Of a stretch of DNA of 14,174 nucleotides, positions 1 through 5,567 are shown piece by piece (positions within the stretch are counted from its first letter, which is position 1; the number at the start of each line of letters is the position of its first letter). Source of the stretch: UBA7398 sp964567545 (GTDB taxonomy: Bacteria; Actinomycetota; Actinomycetes; Nanopelagicales; Nanopelagicaceae); the NCBI GenBank assembly GCA_964567545.1, contig CAZMNB010000027.1, positions 1-14,174 of the forward strand, written 5' to 3'. Made by a program: the position numbers and the translations under genes. The notes beneath the pieces were generated by a model. It made no database searches, was not told where the DNA came from, and worked only from the letters and a program-made list of their open reading frames with translations.

Positions 1-203
1 AATATGTGGCCGAGTGGAATCCGGTTTCAACCATGGTTGCGGCATGCCGCCAATTATTTGGTCTTGAGAATCAATTTGGCGCAACCGCAGGTTCTTTCCC
101 AAGTGAAAATCCGTTGACTATGTCACTCATATATATGGTAATTATTCTGATTATTTTCGTCCCGTTAAGCGTTAGACAATATACAAATAAAGTTACTAAA
201 TAA
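1..203 (+). CDS. ABC-2 type transporter permease, C-terminal fragment
   Basis: This is the 3' end of a gene that begins outside the window; the first complete codon is at 3. About 66 residues remain. They start with an AEWNPVS stretch, followed by a short loop and one strongly hydrophobic helix (about residues 39-56 of the visible part) with a basic tail ending in NKVTK. The WNPVS motif before the last transmembrane helix is typical of DrrB-like ABC-2 permeases, which form the membrane channel of drug, lipid or polysaccharide exporters. The substrate cannot be told from this fragment. The gene ends in tandem TAA codons and faces greA with only 7 bases between the two stops, so no separate terminator fits. 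The family call rests on one motif and topology. Confidence 0.65.
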   Translation, partial: YVAEWNPVSTMVAACRQLFGLENQFGATAGSFPSENPLTMSLIYMVIILIIFVPLSVRQYTNKVTK

Positions 204-210
204 TAAATAA

Positions 211-699
211 TTAGGCGTAGAACTCAGCTTCTAATATTGCTACCGTAATCGCTCTGCCGTTTGGAGCGATATAGTTAACGGTCTCGCCAACTTTGGCACC
301 CATCACGGCAGAGCCAAGTGGCGACTTCTCGCTATAAACATCGAGATCACCAGAGCTAATTTCTCGCGAACCTAAAAGGAATTGCATTTCATCGCCGCCG
401 ATATCAACGGTAACCTTCATACCAAAACCCACTACGCCAGATTCACCGGCAGGCGGTTCACCGATATGAGCATGCTCCAACATATGTTTTAGTTGGCGAA
501 TTCGCGCCTCTATCTTTCCTTGTTCGTCCTTTGCGGCGTGATAGCCACCGTTCTCTTTTAAATCGCCTTCTTGGCGCGCAGCCTCAATCTTCTTAACTAT
601 CTCAGAGCGGCCTTCATTTTCCAGGTGCGCCAATTCAGCGGATAGCCGATCCGCTGCTTCTTGAGTGAGCCAAGTATTGGTCTCTGGTGTCGTAGCCAT
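211..699 (-). CDS. greA: Transcription elongation factor GreA
   Basis: GreA binds the secondary channel of RNA polymerase and stimulates cleavage of backtracked transcripts, rescuing stalled complexes. The 162-residue protein has the usual length. The N-terminal half is a charged antiparallel coiled coil; its tip carries EGDLKEN (residues 44-50), with the acidic pair D46 and E49 that helps hold the catalytic Mg2+ in the family. The C-terminal half (from about residue 85) is the FKBP-like domain, ending in the conserved SPLGSAVMGAKVGETV region. The ATG at 697-699 gives a standard actinobacterial N-terminus. No Shine-Dalgarno sequence is visible; the gene lies 23 bases downstream of the DUF4307 gene on the same strand, so it is probably co-transcribed. 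This gene pair is conserved in Actinobacteria (Rv1080c-Rv1081c). Confidence 0.96.
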   Translation of the reverse strand: MATTPETNTWLTQEAADRLSAELAHLENEGRSEIVKKIEAARQEGDLKENGGYHAAKDEQGKIEARIRQLKHMLEHAHIGEPPAGESGVVGFGMKVTVDIGGDEMQFLLGSREISSGDLDVYSEKSPLGSAVMGAKVGETVNYIAPNGRAITVAILEAEFYA

Positions 700-722
700 A
701 AGGGAGTACGGTACTTAATTAA

Positions 723-1193
723 TCAGCTAGTTGCACACCTAATAACCGCGGCATTGACCGGAGTTGAGCGTGCTGGAATCCGGGTTTTATGGGTGGTAAC
801 TGATTTATTTGATGCTGGGAATCGATCTGTTATTTCACCGACAATATTTTTATCGATATCACGCGCCACCAAAGTACAGGTAACTGCAATTCTCGGATTT
901 CGTCGAGTTACCTCGTAAGTAATATCAATCGAAGGTGTCGCTGAAAATTGATCTCGTTCAAACGAGATTAGTGTGTAACGAATCTCAGGAAGCGAATGGT
1001 GGGTAGCTGACCAAATTAACCAGGGAGTTCCCAATAGAAATAAGATAAGGGCCGGAATTTTCCAACTAATTCGCTTTACATTGCCATACCTTTGATTCAA
1101 ATAAGTTATCTCTGGGCCAGAAAATTTACGATTAGGGAATCGTTCGCGCCATGACCCAGCCTTTTCAGCAGGTGATGAATCACGGTCTGACAT
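723..1193 (-). CDS. DUF4307 family membrane-anchored protein
   Basis: A 156-residue protein of unknown function. Residues 1-43 are hydrophilic and contain the RYG motif (residues 35-37) that DUF4307 proteins carry before their single membrane helix (about 44-63). The C-terminal 90 residues look like an extracytoplasmic beta domain, with alternating hydrophobic strands and a conserved TCTLVARD-like strand. The family is restricted to Actinobacteria and its gene sits directly upstream of greA, as here; the mycobacterial counterpart is Rv1081c. The start codon at 1191-1193 is only 14 bases from the divergent gene start at 1208, and an AAGAAT hexamer lies six bases upstream, which suggests a leaderless transcript. 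No biochemical role is known to me. Confidence 0.82.
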   Translation of the reverse strand: MSDRDSSPAEKAGSWRERFPNRKFSGPEITYLNQRYGNVKRISWKIPALILFLLGTPWLIWSATHHSLPEIRYTLISFERDQFSATPSIDITYEVTRRNPRIAVTCTLVARDIDKNIVGEITDRFPASNKSVTTHKTRIPARSTPVNAAVIRCATS

Positions 1194-1195
1194 GG

Positions 1196-1205
1196 GATGA
1201 TTCTT
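1196..1205. promoter_or_regulatory. Candidate overlapping divergent -10 boxes
   Basis: Only 14 bases separate the divergent starts at 1193 (- strand) and 1208 (+ strand). On the + strand GATGAT (1196-1201) lies six bases before the ATG at 1208. On the - strand AAGAAT (complement of 1200-1205) lies six bases before the ATG at 1193. Both fit the second A and last T of the actinobacterial TANNNT box, at the distance that puts the first transcribed base on the A of ATG. Neither has the consensus first T, so each box alone is weak; the symmetry supports the reading. Confidence 0.35.
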
Positions 1206-1207
1206 TC

Positions 1208-1375
1208 ATGGATGAAGCGAGGGTAAACCCAGGCACAGCCGGCTCGATTACCGTTTTTATTTTAATTGTTGCGGTCTCATTATTACTTTGGAATTTTTAT
1301 CGAAGGTACCAAAAGCTGCAAACTCGTATGAATCCAAATGATAATCCGAATGGTTCTGAGAGTGAATCGAAGTAA
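1208..1375 (+). CDS. Small single-pass membrane protein (Rv1083-like)
   Basis: A 55-residue protein with an N-terminal MDEARVNPGT motif, one membrane helix (about residues 13-28), a short basic stretch after it (RRYQK) and a polar Asn/Ser/Glu tail. The MD-ARVNPGT start followed by one helix is typical of the small membrane protein that follows mca in many actinobacteria (Rv1083 position). An in-frame start at 1151 would add 19 residues but would lie inside the divergent DUF4307 gene and precede the conserved motif, so 1208 is preferred. The candidate -10 box six bases upstream also fits 1208. Function unknown. The tail overlaps the start of the SURF1-like gene, suggesting coupled expression. 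Confidence 0.7.
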   Translation: MDEARVNPGTAGSITVFILIVAVSLLLWNFYRRYQKLQTRMNPNDNPNGSESESK

Positions 1376-2099
1376 ATTAGGTAAATCGATTTCAACAGCG
1401 TTAGCTGTGGCTCTCCTAATTTCAGTATTTATCGGGTTAGGAATTTGGCAGCTGCAACGAGCTGCGGATTTACAAGAATTGCAAAAACCAGTCGTTGATA
1501 AACCAGCAATTTCATTATTGGAAATTGCAAAGCCAGGTGTTGCACTTTCCGGATTGGCCCCAAACCGGATTGTGAAGTTTTCTGGAAGTTACGTTGCAAG
1601 TTTTATCGCACCAAATCAGCTAGGTCGGGGTAATAATCGAGAAAGTTGGGAAGTTGGAATTGTGGAAATACCAGCTTCTGGAGCAATCTTGGTAGCTCGA
1701 GAAATTTCGCCGACATCCGGACCGAGAAACCCCCTACCCAGCGAACCGGTCTCGATCGAGGGGCGGCTAATGCCACATCAAAATGAAGATCGTGCCGTTT
1801 TCACCAATGAAATAAATATTCTAGCCAGGCTGGATAGTGCGCTAATTGCAGATAAGACTAATCTTCCGATCTTTGATGGCTTTGTCATTGTGCAACGTGA
1901 AGAATTAGCTGGAGTTGAAAGCAAATTAAGATTGATTTCAGCAGAACCGGCCAAAAGCACGGTGCCCGGGTTTTACTGGCAACATATCTCGTATGTCGTC
2001 ATATGGTGGTTGATGGCGGGGGTAGTAGTTTTTCTTCCGTTCTACCAGAGGTTTAAGAAGAATGAAGATAGCGACGGCCAACTAGGGAGCAGATTATGA
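1362..2099 (+). CDS. SURF1-like cytochrome oxidase biogenesis protein
   Basis: SURF1 proteins help assemble haem-copper cytochrome c oxidase in the cytoplasmic membrane. The sequence has the family layout: an N-terminal helix (about residues 10-28) running into the signature GIWQLQR, an extracytoplasmic domain of about 180 residues, and a C-terminal helix after the QHISYVVIWW segment (about 207-228), followed by a basic end. Length (245 residues from the GTG at 1362) is normal for bacterial SURF1. Starts at ATG 1338 or 1350 are also open and would add 8 or 4 residues; none has a clear Shine-Dalgarno sequence, so the start is uncertain. The gene overlaps the preceding small gene by 14 bases and the next gene by 4. 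No cox genes are in the window. Confidence 0.83.
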   Translation: MNRSKLGKSISTALAVALLISVFIGLGIWQLQRAADLQELQKPVVDKPAISLLEIAKPGVALSGLAPNRIVKFSGSYVASFIAPNQLGRGNNRESWEVGIVEIPASGAILVAREISPTSGPRNPLPSEPVSIEGRLMPHQNEDRAVFTNEINILARLDSALIADKTNLPIFDGFVIVQREELAGVESKLRLISAEPAKSTVPGFYWQHISYVVIWWLMAGVVVFLPFYQRFKKNEDSDGQLGSRL

Positions 2100-2401
2100 A
2101 CGGTGCGCTAACGAGATTTAGGTTTATGGCGATTTTAGCGGGCGTAATGTCGCTGCTGCTATGGTTTGTTGACCTACCAACAATGTATCTATTGAATAAT
2201 GAAAATTGGCAGAGCCACGTAAAGTGGATTCCAATCGTGCATGGCTACGTTTATCCCTTCTATGTTTTAACTGCGATTCAATTTTCCATAAAATCTCGCT
2301 ATGACATCAAGAAAATGATCTTCTTCATTCTCGCTGGAACTTTGCCGGTCGCTTCATTTATCGCAGAACGTAGAGCGTTTCAAGAGAGCCGCCAGAACTA
2401 A
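2096..2401 (+). CDS. DUF3817 integral membrane protein
   Basis: A 101-residue membrane protein with three predicted helices (about residues 9-30, 44-64 and 72-88). Family features are visible: a short helix ending near the LPTMYL segment, the IVHGYVYPFYVL helix with its His-Gly pair, and the closing LAGTLPVASFIAERR, whose FxAERR end is characteristic of DUF3817. The family is common in Actinobacteria and has no established function. Its ATG overlaps the SURF1-like stop as ATGA, and a GGGAG Shine-Dalgarno sequence (2085-2089) sits six bases upstream inside the SURF1-like gene, so translation is probably coupled. Its placement after a SURF1-like gene might hint at respiratory-chain assembly, but this is only association. 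Confidence 0.85.
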   Translation: MNGALTRFRFMAILAGVMSLLLWFVDLPTMYLLNNENWQSHVKWIPIVHGYVYPFYVLTAIQFSIKSRYDIKKMIFFILAGTLPVASFIAERRAFQESRQN

Positions 2402-2404
2402 CTT

Positions 2405-3199
2405 ATGTTTCAAGCTATTAAATCCAGCATCAAATCATTGCTATATCCGCTATACGAAGGACGGCTAGCGCGCTCGTTAGATTTCTCGAAGACCCCGCAC
2501 CATATTGGTGTAATTTTAGATGGCAACCGGAGATGGGCAAAAGCAAATCCTTCAATTGATGGCGATACCTCATCGCGCCGTGGCCATAAAGCTGGCGCTG
2601 AAAAAATTATCGAGCTACTAGATTGGTGTGAAGAGACCAATGTAAAAGTTCTAACTTTATGGTTGCTTTCAAATGATAATTTAAAGCGTTCCGCAGAAGA
2701 GTTAAAAGCTCTTATTGAAATTATCGGATCCACAGTTGATGAGTTGGGTCGACGTGGAAGATGGGAAATTCGCCCGGTGGGTTCGCTTGAACTTTTGCCA
2801 AAAGAGTTACAAGATCGGTTGGCCGCAGTTGCCAATCTGAGTCGCGGAATTAAAGGCGTAGTAGTTAATGTGGCAATTGGTTACGGTGGCCGCCGCGAGA
2901 TAGTTGATGCTGTTAAATCCTTAATCACCGAAGCGGGCAGAGCCGGAAAAACGCCAGCTGAAATTGCTAGCGGAATTTCAGTTGAAGAATTGAGCCAATA
3001 CTTATATACCGCTGGCCAACCTGATCCCGAATTAGTGATTAGAACTTCAGGGGAGCAACGCCTTGGCGGCTTCTTGTTATGGCAGAGCGCGCATTCGGAG
3101 TTTTATTTCTGCGAGGCTTACTGGCCCGATTTTAGAAAAGTCGATTTCCTGCGAGCGCTTCGTTCTTACTCAATTCGCGAGCGTCGGTTAGGCGCTTAG
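2405..3199 (+). CDS. Z-isoprenyl diphosphate synthase (short-chain, Rv1086 type)
   Basis: A cis-prenyltransferase that condenses isopentenyl diphosphate with an allylic diphosphate in the Z configuration, supplying decaprenyl or undecaprenyl phosphate synthesis for the cell wall. All family regions are present in 264 residues: HHIGVILDGNRRWAK with catalytic D39, RRGHKAGAEKI (58-67), LWLLSNDNLKR (85-95), NVAIGYGGRREI (155-166) and the substrate-binding RTSGEQRLGGFLLWQ with R213 and R219, then SEFYFCEAYWPDFR with E231. SNDNL instead of the STENW seen in long-chain UppS, and the SE-YF-EAYWP end, resemble Rv1086, which makes short Z,E-farnesyl diphosphate in mycobacteria. Product length here is inferred. 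The start is 3 bases after the DUF3817 stop. IspH, an upstream isoprenoid enzyme, is encoded elsewhere in this window. Confidence 0.93.
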   Translation: MFQAIKSSIKSLLYPLYEGRLARSLDFSKTPHHIGVILDGNRRWAKANPSIDGDTSSRRGHKAGAEKIIELLDWCEETNVKVLTLWLLSNDNLKRSAEELKALIEIIGSTVDELGRRGRWEIRPVGSLELLPKELQDRLAAVANLSRGIKGVVVNVAIGYGGRREIVDAVKSLITEAGRAGKTPAEIASGISVEELSQYLYTAGQPDPELVIRTSGEQRLGGFLLWQSAHSEFYFCEAYWPDFRKVDFLRALRSYSIRERRLGA

Positions 3200-3234
3200 C
3201 AACCCTCAAGTTGTTATTTAGAATTTACCTTCTG

Positions 3235-3251
3235 TTGGCGCGTGTCGCCAA
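3235..3251 (+). terminator. Hairpin between the prenyl synthase and phoH2
   Basis: TTGGCG and CGCCAA form a perfect 6-bp stem with a 5-base loop, 35 bases after the prenyl synthase stop. No U-tract follows, so this is at best a weak or actinobacterial-style terminator. It is flanked by two copies of ATTTACCTT (3223-3231 and 3270-3278). Apart from these, the 117-bp gap shows no small gene. Confidence 0.35.
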
Positions 3252-3316
3252 TGTCCGAATGGTCCCAGGATTTACCTTTTACCCCATAAGCCGTTTTCAA
3301 CGTTCAACGCGGAGAA

Positions 3317-4696
3317 ATGGATCCAACGATTACAACTGAAAAAACGATCGAAAATAATCGATCAAAAACTAGTAAGTCCACGCCCACAAATGCCGCTAAA
3401 ACCGGGCTGAAAACATATGTAATTGATACCAGCGTTTTACTTGCCGATCCATCAGCGCTTTTTAGGTTTGCTGAACATGAAGTAATAATTCCGATTGCAG
3501 TTATAGGTGAACTTGAACAAAAACGCGACCATCCGGAACTTGGGTTTTTTGCCAGATCTGCCCTTCGCGCGTTAGACGATTTAAGAATTAGCCATGGTCG
3601 ACTCGATCAGCCATTAGAGATTACCGAGGCGGGCGGAACTCTTTCGGTTGAGTTAAACCATACCGATACCGCATCACTTCCAGCTGGCTTTTATCGCGAT
3701 GGTAGTAACGACACTCGAATCTTGGCGGTCGCGCGAAACTTAACAGCAGATGGCAAGGACGTTGTACTAGTTACTAAAGATTTACCGCTGCGAGTTAAAG
3801 CCTCGTCGATGGGAATTTCAGCAGAGGAGTATCGTGCAGAGTTAGTTCCGAACACCGGTTGGACCGGAATGGAAGAAGCAACCGTTGGCGGCAACACAAT
3901 TGATGAACTTTATGAAAATGAAAAAATTTCCGATCCGCTGGCCAAGGATTACCCATGCCATACCGGGATTGTTTTACACTCTGAAAAAGGAAGCGCCTTA
4001 GTTCGGGTATCCCCAGATAAGAAGTTGCAATTGGTTCGAGGCGATCGGAGCGCTTTTGGGTTGCATGGGCGGAGCGCGGAACAACGAGTTGCGCTAGACC
4101 TATTGCTTGATAACGATATCGGAATCGTTTCGCTGGGCGGACGGGCCGGAACGGGTAAATCAGCGCTTGCTTTATGTGCAGGGCTTGAAGCAGTAATGGA
4201 GAAACGTCTCCATAAGAAAGTCATTGTCTTCCGTCCGCTCTACCCAGTCGGCGGACAAGAGCTTGGTTACCTGCCCGGATCCGAAGGCGAGAAAATGTCG
4301 CCCTGGGCGCAAGCAGTTTTTGACACTCTAGGAGCCTTGGTTAGCACACAGGTGATTGAAGAGATTCTGGCTCGTGGCTTAATTGAGGTTTTACCGTTGA
4401 CCCATATTCGAGGTCGTTCCCTCCATGACTCTTTTGTTATTGTGGACGAAGCCCAATCACTGGAACGTGGCGTGCTATTAACCGTGCTTTCGCGAATTGG
4501 CCAAGGTTCACGAGTAGTTCTGACCCATGACGTTGCCCAACGCGATAACTTGCGAGTAGGTCGCCATGACGGTGTGGTCGCCGTAGTCGAATCGCTCAAA
4601 GGCCATCCGCTCTTTGCACACATCACCTTGACGCGAAGCGAGCGCTCTCAAATCGCCGCTCTAGTTACGGAAATGTTGGAAGAACCGATCGTTTAA
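3317..4696 (+). CDS. phoH2: PhoH2-type PIN nuclease-PhoH ATPase fusion
   Basis: A 459-residue fusion of an N-terminal PIN ribonuclease domain and a C-terminal PhoH P-loop ATPase. In mycobacteria the PhoH2 (Rv1095) protein is reported as an ATP-dependent RNA helicase and RNase. The PIN domain (about 33-165) keeps its acidic metal ligands: D37 in YVIDTSVLL, E65 in GELEQKR, D132 in NDTRILA and D155 in VTKDLPLR. The ATPase has Walker A GGRAGTGKSA (about 274-283), the RPLYPVGGQELGYLPG loop (about 302-317) and Walker B FVIVDEAQ (about 373-380), followed by RVVLTHDVAQ-D (sensor region). Residues 1-30 are a Thr/Lys/Asn-rich, probably disordered tail. GGAGAA lies just before the ATG at 3317, unusually close for a Shine-Dalgarno sequence, but no other in-frame ATG precedes the PIN domain. 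No antitoxin-like gene is upstream. Confidence 0.95.
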   Translation: MDPTITTEKTIENNRSKTSKSTPTNAAKTGLKTYVIDTSVLLADPSALFRFAEHEVIIPIAVIGELEQKRDHPELGFFARSALRALDDLRISHGRLDQPLEITEAGGTLSVELNHTDTASLPAGFYRDGSNDTRILAVARNLTADGKDVVLVTKDLPLRVKASSMGISAEEYRAELVPNTGWTGMEEATVGGNTIDELYENEKISDPLAKDYPCHTGIVLHSEKGSALVRVSPDKKLQLVRGDRSAFGLHGRSAEQRVALDLLLDNDIGIVSLGGRAGTGKSALALCAGLEAVMEKRLHKKVIVFRPLYPVGGQELGYLPGSEGEKMSPWAQAVFDTLGALVSTQVIEEILARGLIEVLPLTHIRGRSLHDSFVIVDEAQSLERGVLLTVLSRIGQGSRVVLTHDVAQRDNLRVGRHDGVVAVVESLKGHPLFAHITLTRSERSQIAALVTEMLEEPIV

Positions 4697-4973
4697 CTAG
4701 ATAACAAATCGGACATTTCGCCCGGTGGTATATCTCTCATTCACAAAACGGGCATAACGGACTTTCCCCAGTCTGACCTGCGATTATATAAATCCACAGA
4801 TATCTAGATCTGATAAATATCGCGCCACGCGCTCATTTAGATTTGCCGCGACTCACCCCATTTGCCACCCTAACGCCATCCCCGTTAGCTAAAACCTCTT
4901 AATTGAGGTTTAAGGCGTTGGCGGAAACGAGTTCGAAACGAGTAGGCGAGTAGATAGAAAGGAACCGGAAGCG
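4697..4973 (+). other. 277-bp intergenic leader region of the transglycosylase gene
   Basis: This is the longest non-coding stretch in the window. From left to right I see: a loose GCCCG/CGGGC pairing after the phoH2 stop (possible weak terminator); an AT-rich TATATAAAT block (4785-4793), a plausible -10 region without a clear -35; interlocking palindromes AGATATCT, ATCTAGAT and AGATCT (4798-4811); an AAATAT second -10 candidate (4815-4820); a C-rich tract; the structured element at 4870-4920; purine-rich tandem repeats (4924-4953); and AAAGGAA (4958-4963) as a rather distant ribosome-binding site for the ATG at 4974. No convincing short gene is present. Confidence 0.6.
4870..4920 (+). promoter_or_regulatory. 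Structured 5' leader, riboswitch-like, upstream of transglycosylase
   Basis: Three pairings are visible. CTAACG (4870-4875) pairs with CGTTAG (4883-4888) around a 7-base loop. AAACCTC (4892-4898) pairs perfectly with GAGGTTT (4905-4911). TAACGCC (4871-4877) pairs with GGCGTTG (4914-4920, one G-U) and encloses the second hairpin; it excludes the first. The order CCGTTAGCTAA-ACCTC then AGGCG recalls the conserved 3' end of the ydaO c-di-AMP riboswitch, CCGUCAGCUAACCUCGUA followed by AGGCG, which in Actinobacteria controls cell-wall hydrolase genes such as the one downstream. Against this, the G-rich blocks expected in the 5' half of that aptamer are not visible. Class uncertain. Confidence 0.35.
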
Positions 4974-5555
4974 ATGCGAATTTCTAGAGCGCAACGACGG
5001 GCAGTTACCGTTCTAGCTTTCGCGACCCTTTCCTTGGCCATTGTGGAGCCGACATACTCACAAGGTCCGATTACGGTGATCATTGATCTCTCCCCCGACC
5101 TAAAAAATTCTGCGCCAACTAGTAGCACCGACCTCCAAGTTGGAACTGGTTCGACCGCCCTGGTTGAGTTCGATCCAACAGTTGCGGTCAATGCAATTGA
5201 AATCGCCTTGGTCTCGCAACTGTCCGGTCAACTGGAAGCCGCTCGAACCATAATAGGCGCAAAGAAATATGCGAAGTCTTACGCTCTCGCCAATTACAAC
5301 TGGGGCGATCAGCAATATTCCTGTCTAAATAAACTTTGGACTAGAGAGAGCCATTGGAACTATAAAGCTAGAAACCCTCGAAGCGGTGCCCATGGAATTG
5401 CCCAAGCTTTACCTGCGACCAAGATGGAGATCATCGCGACCGATTGGCGAACCAATCCACTGACTCAGATTCAATGGGGGTTGCGCTACATCGAAACTAG
5501 ATACGACAACCCTTGCAAGGCCTATGCAAAATTTAAAAGGTCGCGTTACTACTAA
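4974..5555 (+). CDS. Secreted lytic transglycosylase (actinobacterial RPF-like type)
   Basis: A 193-residue exported peptidoglycan hydrolase. Residues 1-29 form a signal peptide: basic RISRAQRRA, a hydrophobic core VTVLAFATLSLAIV, and a likely cleavage after TYS. Residues 30-95 are a low-conservation linker. The catalytic domain (about 97-193) has YNWGDQQYSCLNKLW, then TRESHWNY with the probable catalytic E125, SGAHGIAQALPATKM (137-151), DWRTNPLTQIQWGLRYI (157-173) and a closing NPCKAY. Cys117 and Cys181 probably form the disulfide usual in this family, and the C-terminus is complete. Such proteins cleave glycan strands during growth or resuscitation. The gene stands alone, convergent with fumarase across 12 bases, and has a long structured leader. 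AAAGGAA lies 10 bases from the ATG. Confidence 0.88.
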   Translation: MRISRAQRRAVTVLAFATLSLAIVEPTYSQGPITVIIDLSPDLKNSAPTSSTDLQVGTGSTALVEFDPTVAVNAIEIALVSQLSGQLEAARTIIGAKKYAKSYALANYNWGDQQYSCLNKLWTRESHWNYKARNPRSGAHGIAQALPATKMEIIATDWRTNPLTQIQWGLRYIETRYDNPCKAYAKFKRSRYY

Positions 5556-5567
5556 ACCAAGATTTTC

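Noticed and set aside
1151..1207. Longer N-terminus for the small membrane protein from the ATG at 1151
   Set aside because: It would overlap the divergent DUF4307 gene by 43 bases and place extra residues before the conserved MDEARVNPGT motif.
2410..2835. 141-codon open frame antisense to the Z-prenyl synthase
   Set aside because: Mirror of a conserved gene, Ser/Arg-rich, without a ribosome-binding site or recognisable family.
4267..4626. 119-codon open frame antisense to phoH2, considered as a possible missing antitoxin
   Set aside because: It covers the conserved ATPase core, whose codon constraints explain the open frame; composition is Arg/Ser/Thr/Trp-rich and unlike a folded antitoxin.
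4765..4780. On the - strand, a CTGGGGAAAGTCCG stretch resembling the GAGGAAAGUCC box of RNase P RNA
   Set aside because: The gap is too short for RNase P RNA and no other conserved block was seen; a single short match is most likely chance.
4892..4911. Perfect hairpin AAACCTC/GAGGTTT read as an intrinsic terminator of phoH2
   Set aside because: No U-tract follows on the + strand and it lies almost 200 bases past the stop, within the leader of the next gene; a leader structure is the better reading.
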